In this document: positions 32,014 to 34,821 of the stretch, in pieces
Position numbering within the stretch: position 1 is the first letter of the stretch
Layout of the letters: each line of letters begins with the position of its first letter
Source of the DNA: an uncultured Verrucomicrobiota bacterium
Lineage (GTDB): Bacteria; Verrucomicrobiota; Verrucomicrobiia; Chthoniobacterales; SZAS-18
Assembly: GCA_937859745.1 (NCBI GenBank)
Contig: CALMAQ010000360.1
Span: 1 to 34,821, forward strand
DNA: 34,821 nucleotides
Direction of reading: 5' to 3'
Made by a program: the position numbers and the translations under genes
Notes under the pieces: model-generated
The model's database searches: none
What the model saw: the letters and a program-made list of their open reading frames with translations, nothing else
What the model was told of the DNA's origin: nothing

Positions 32014-33570
32014 ATGAAACGTCTCCTCAGCTTCCTCATCCTCATCCTGCTGCTGGTCATCGCTATCATCTCGCTCCGGCTCTGGGAGTTGCACGTTCGC
32101 GGGGGCGGCGCGCCCGGCCAGGGATGGCACGATCTCTTTCACCGGGGCCCGGCCGGATTTCGCCGCCCGGAGAAATATACCATCGCCGAGGGGCCGCGCA
32201 TCAACGTCAACGAGGTGGACGTCCTCGCCGCCATGAGCCGGCAGCGCATCCTGCTCGCCAAGGCGGTGGTGCCTTCGGTCGTGAGCATCACCACTTACCG
32301 TTCGATGCAGGGCCGGGACTTCGGCAACGATCCGCTGCTCCAACTCTTCCACCAAGGGATGCACCAGGGCGGCGAGGTCGGCTCAGGAGCCATCGTCAGC
32401 CGCGAAGGGCACATCGTCACGAACAACCATGTCATCGACCAGATGGACGAGATCGAGGTGCGGCTCAACGATGGCCGCAGCCTACACGCCACGCTCATCG
32501 GCACGGACCCGCAGACGGACATCGCCGTGTTGAAAGTGGATGCCGATCACCTGCAACCGCTCCCGTTCGGGGATTCGGACGCGGTTGAGGTCGGCGAGAC
32601 CGTCATGGCGGTGGGCAACCCGTACGGGCTCAACGAAAGTGTCTCGCAGGGCATTATCAGCGCCAAGGGCCGCCGGGGCAGCGAGAACATCAGCGACCTG
32701 CTGCAAACCGATGCCGCCATCAACCCGGGCAACTCGGGCGGCCCGCTGGTGAACGTGCGCGGCGAGTTGATCGGGATCAACGAGGCCATCTTTTCCCAGT
32801 CCGGCGGCTGGCAGGGCGTGGGATTCGCCGTTCCGTCCAGCACGGTGCGGATGACAATGGACACCATCCTCAAGACCGGTCGGGCCCTGCACGGCTACCT
32901 GGGGGTGCTGGAGCCACCGGGAAACAGCGGCGGGTCGCAGCGCGGGCTAGGAGACGCCAAAGGAGTCACGGTGGACCGCGTGCTGGCCGGCTCTCCGGCC
33001 GAGAAAGCCGGGATCCAGGCGGGTGACTTCATCCAGACTTTCAACCACAAGGCGGTCGATGACTTCCGCGACCTCCGGCACAGCGTCGGGGAAGTGGCGG
33101 TGGATACGAGCGTTCCCATCGAACTGCTGCGCGACGGCAAGAAGATCAGCGTCAGCGCGTTGATCGCCGAACGCCCGCCCGCGTCGCAATTTTCACGGCA
33201 GGAGCAATTCCTGCCGCCTTCTACCGTCCCTCCGGTCCCGCGGTCCTCGTTCGACCCCCACCGCAACGTTCCTGGCACCGACGCCACGGGTTTGACGGGT
33301 GTGCAGGTCTCGGAGCTTGCACCGCCAGTCCTCCAACAGCTCGACTTGCCTGCGGAAACTCATGGTGTCCTGGTTAGAAGCGTAGAGCCCTATTCTGCCG
33401 CCGCCGAGAAATTGCTGCCGGGTGACGTGATCGAGCAGATCAACCAGCAACCGGTCGGTTCGCTGGCGGAGTACGCCAAACTGATCCGCGCGTTGCCGGG
33501 GCACAGCGAGGTGTCTCTATCCGTCCTGCGGGAACGCGCCCGGGTGCTCGTGGTCCTCGCGGGTGGCTGA
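32014..33570 (+). CDS. HtrA/DegP-type serine protease with two PDZ domains
   Basis: Periplasmic trypsin-fold protease/chaperone (DegP, DegQ or DegS group), 518 residues. An N-terminal hydrophobic segment (LLSFLILILLLVIAIISLRL, residues 4-22) is a signal anchor or signal peptide; with no clear cleavage site it may be membrane-anchored. The triad is His139 (VTNNHVID), Asp169 (GTDPQTDIAVLK) and Ser241 (AINPGNSGGPL). A first PDZ domain lies at about 285-385 (GVTVDRVLAGSPAEKAGIQA) and a second at about 425-515 (GVLVRSVEPYSAAAEKLLPG). A Pro-rich linker joins them. It degrades or refolds damaged envelope proteins. The ATG at 32014 is 52 bp after recG. Confidence 0.93.
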   Translation: MKRLLSFLILILLLVIAIISLRLWELHVRGGGAPGQGWHDLFHRGPAGFRRPEKYTIAEGPRINVNEVDVLAAMSRQRILLAKAVVPSVVSITTYRSMQGRDFGNDPLLQLFHQGMHQGGEVGSGAIVSREGHIVTNNHVIDQMDEIEVRLNDGRSLHATLIGTDPQTDIAVLKVDADHLQPLPFGDSDAVEVGETVMAVGNPYGLNESVSQGIISAKGRRGSENISDLLQTDAAINPGNSGGPLVNVRGELIGINEAIFSQSGGWQGVGFAVPSSTVRMTMDTILKTGRALHGYLGVLEPPGNSGGSQRGLGDAKGVTVDRVLAGSPAEKAGIQAGDFIQTFNHKAVDDFRDLRHSVGEVAVDTSVPIELLRDGKKISVSALIAERPPASQFSRQEQFLPPSTVPPVPRSSFDPHRNVPGTDATGLTGVQVSELAPPVLQQLDLPAETHGVLVRSVEPYSAAAEKLLPGDVIEQINQQPVGSLAEYAKLIRALPGHSEVSLSVLRERARVLVVLAGG

Positions 33571-33590
33571 GTTGCTAGCCGACGCATCCG

Positions 33591-34322
33591 ATGCAGGTAG
33601 AAATCGTGCTGACTCCGGCGGAAATCGCCCGCCTGCCCGCGCGTGACCTGCGCGGAGCTACGTGCGTCGTCTTCGACGTGTTACGCGCCACCTCGACCTT
33701 GCTGACGGCGCTTTCGAACGGAGCCCGCCGCATCCTGCCGGCGGCGACCATCGATCAAGCCTGGGCCTTGCAGCGGTCCAGACCACCGGGAGTCCTGCTC
33801 GGCGGCGAGCGGCACGGGGTCAAAATTACCGGTTTCGACTTCGGGAATTCACCTGAGGAATACCGAGCCGAGATCGTGCGGGACCGTGAAATCGTGATGA
33901 CGACGACCAACGGCACGGTGGCGCTAGAAGCCTGCGTGGCGGCGGACGCCGTCTTTGCCGGTGCTCTGCTCAACCTGAACGCGCTGGCGGTCGCAATCCT
34001 CCGGCGTCGGCCGGAACGGTTGTTTCTGGTCTGCGCCGGTTCGGGCGAGGAGTTTTCGCTGGAGGACGGAATGGCGGCGGCAGCCTTGTTGTCCCGGCTC
34101 GACGCCCCGCCGCCGCGCAGCGACGCGGGCCAACTGCTGGACGCACTCTACCGGGTAAAAGGGGATGATCCGCTGGCGGTCTTGCGGTCTTCGAGCAACG
34201 GCCGGCGACTCGCCGAACTCGGATTGGCGGCCGACGTGATCTACTGCGCGCAAACGTCGATCCTGGCGGTCGTGGGCTCCCTTCGGGATGGGGCGCTGGA
34301 ATTAGCTCCGGCCGAAGTTTGA
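33591..34322 (+). CDS. comB: 2-phosphosulfolactate phosphatase (ComB family)
   Basis: Dephosphorylates (R)-2-phospho-3-sulfolactate to sulfolactate, as known for ComB in methanogen coenzyme M synthesis and in some bacteria. The 243-residue protein has the family blocks VVFDVLRATSTLLTALSNGA, GGERHGVKITGFDFGNSPEE and MTTTNGTVALEA, and a LVCAGSGEEFSLEDGMAAA segment. The ATG at 33591 is 20 bp after the protease gene. No comA, comC or sulfolactate genes are seen in the window, so the pathway in this organism is not shown. Confidence 0.9.
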   Translation: MQVEIVLTPAEIARLPARDLRGATCVVFDVLRATSTLLTALSNGARRILPAATIDQAWALQRSRPPGVLLGGERHGVKITGFDFGNSPEEYRAEIVRDREIVMTTTNGTVALEACVAADAVFAGALLNLNALAVAILRRRPERLFLVCAGSGEEFSLEDGMAAAALLSRLDAPPPRSDAGQLLDALYRVKGDDPLAVLRSSSNGRRLAELGLAADVIYCAQTSILAVVGSLRDGALELAPAEV

Positions 34323-34429
34323 GCCTCGCCTGCGCCCTCCCGTGGGACTTGGATCAAGCTCGTTTCGCGTTCCTTGCGCTGACATCTTGCTTCGCACGGG
34401 GAAAGAAGTGAGGTAAATTCGCGGTCCCG

Positions 34430-34821
34430 ATGTTGACGAAACGCCAGAAACTGCTTGCGGCCGGTCTCGGCTCGGCCTTGATCCATGCCGCATTGCTGTG
34501 CGCGGTCGGCGTGATCATGGCGCGTCATCCGTCGGACGATCCATCCGCGCCGCCTGAGGAGCTGCGCGTAGAACTGGTCAAGTCCGAACCTCCCGAACCG
34601 GAGGCGGCACCGACGCCCGAACATCTGGTCGTGGACAACTCCGCTATGCAGGACGCGGGGCACCCGCCCGCCGCCGCTGACTTTCAAGGAATGCGCGACA
34701 GTGTCGCGGGCAGCGAAGGTCCCGCGACAGGTGACAAGCCGCTGCCCACCCAGCGGGGGCGGCAGGCACCTCACTATGCCTTTGACCCCAGCCCCCCGGC
34801 ACCCGCCGCACCGCCCGAGGC
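34430..34821 (+). CDS. TonB-like protein, N-terminal part (cut by window end)
   Basis: From the ATG at 34430 the frame stays open to the last base (130 codons). It starts with a short basic leader MLTKRQKLLAAGLGSALIHA and one transmembrane segment to about residue 31 (ALLCAVGVIMA). A Pro/Glu/Ala-rich stretch follows (PPEELRVELVKSEPPEPEAA), then Gln/Pro-rich sequence to the edge. A single N-terminal helix plus a Pro-rich periplasmic region is the TonB or TonB-like layout, but the diagnostic C-terminal domain lies beyond the window, so this is a call on architecture only. A GTGAGG upstream may be the ribosome-binding site. The gap 34323-34429 holds nothing else I recognise. Confidence 0.65.
   Translation, partial: MLTKRQKLLAAGLGSALIHAALLCAVGVIMARHPSDDPSAPPEELRVELVKSEPPEPEAAPTPEHLVVDNSAMQDAGHPPAAADFQGMRDSVAGSEGPATGDKPLPTQRGRQAPHYAFDPSPPAPAAPPE

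Noticed and set aside
1-34821. CRISPR arrays, tRNA or rRNA genes, phage or defence islands
   Set aside because: No regularly spaced repeats, cloverleaf-like segments, rRNA-like blocks, integrases or defence-type protein motifs were seen on reading both strands.

Overview
This window is a GC-rich bacterial chromosome segment, mostly housekeeping genes packed tightly on both strands. The gene content suggests Verrucomicrobiota, possibly an Opitutales-like lineage. The signs are paired ExbD-type genes, membrane-anchored TPR proteins, a zinc-less short MetRS, a carotenoid operon with glycosyl- and acyltransferase genes, and a ComB homologue. The taxonomy is inferred from gene content and protein style, not from a search. 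No rRNA, tRNA, CRISPR array, phage or plasmid module was recognised.

Bases 1-4560 are the decayed part. An 870 bp IS5-family element (IS427-like ends, TA duplication, transposase broken by three frameshifts) lies between the end of an unknown gene and xseA. Upstream of xseA on the minus strand is a wrecked locus: remnants of a TPR gene, then two exbD genes. The second exbD is split by an 803 bp IS1-family element with 23 bp inverted repeats and a perfect 8 bp target duplication.

Bases 4585-10452 hold a plus-strand run (PpiD-like foldase, small TPR protein, metG) converging on a minus-strand run thiH-thiS-prmA. Bases 10537-16195 are a compact five-gene plus-strand operon for a modified carotenoid: polyprenyl diphosphate synthase, CrtI-type desaturase, phytoene synthase, PlsC-like acyltransferase and family-2 glycosyltransferase. 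The expected product is a glycosylated, acylated carotenoid. No enzyme that would create the hydroxyl or carboxyl acceptor is encoded here.

Bases 16205-25136 carry lysC coupled to a secreted cyclophilin, two paralogous membrane TPR proteins in opposite orientation about 3.5 kb apart, a DUF423 membrane protein coupled to a HIT hydrolase, an orphan NarL-type response regulator, and a C26 glutamine-amidotransferase-like peptidase next to a transglutaminase-like protein. Bases 25276-34821 run mostly on the plus strand: a GT-B protein with features of bacterial sialyltransferases, PEP carboxylase with a hairpin-rich leader, a small lipoprotein on the minus strand, recG, an HtrA-type protease, comB, and the start of a TonB-like protein that runs off the end.

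I found no clear new defence or mobile system. The best leads are the carotenoid tailoring operon with its missing step, the sialyltransferase-like gene, the overlapping hairpins before ppc, and the decayed ExbD locus.
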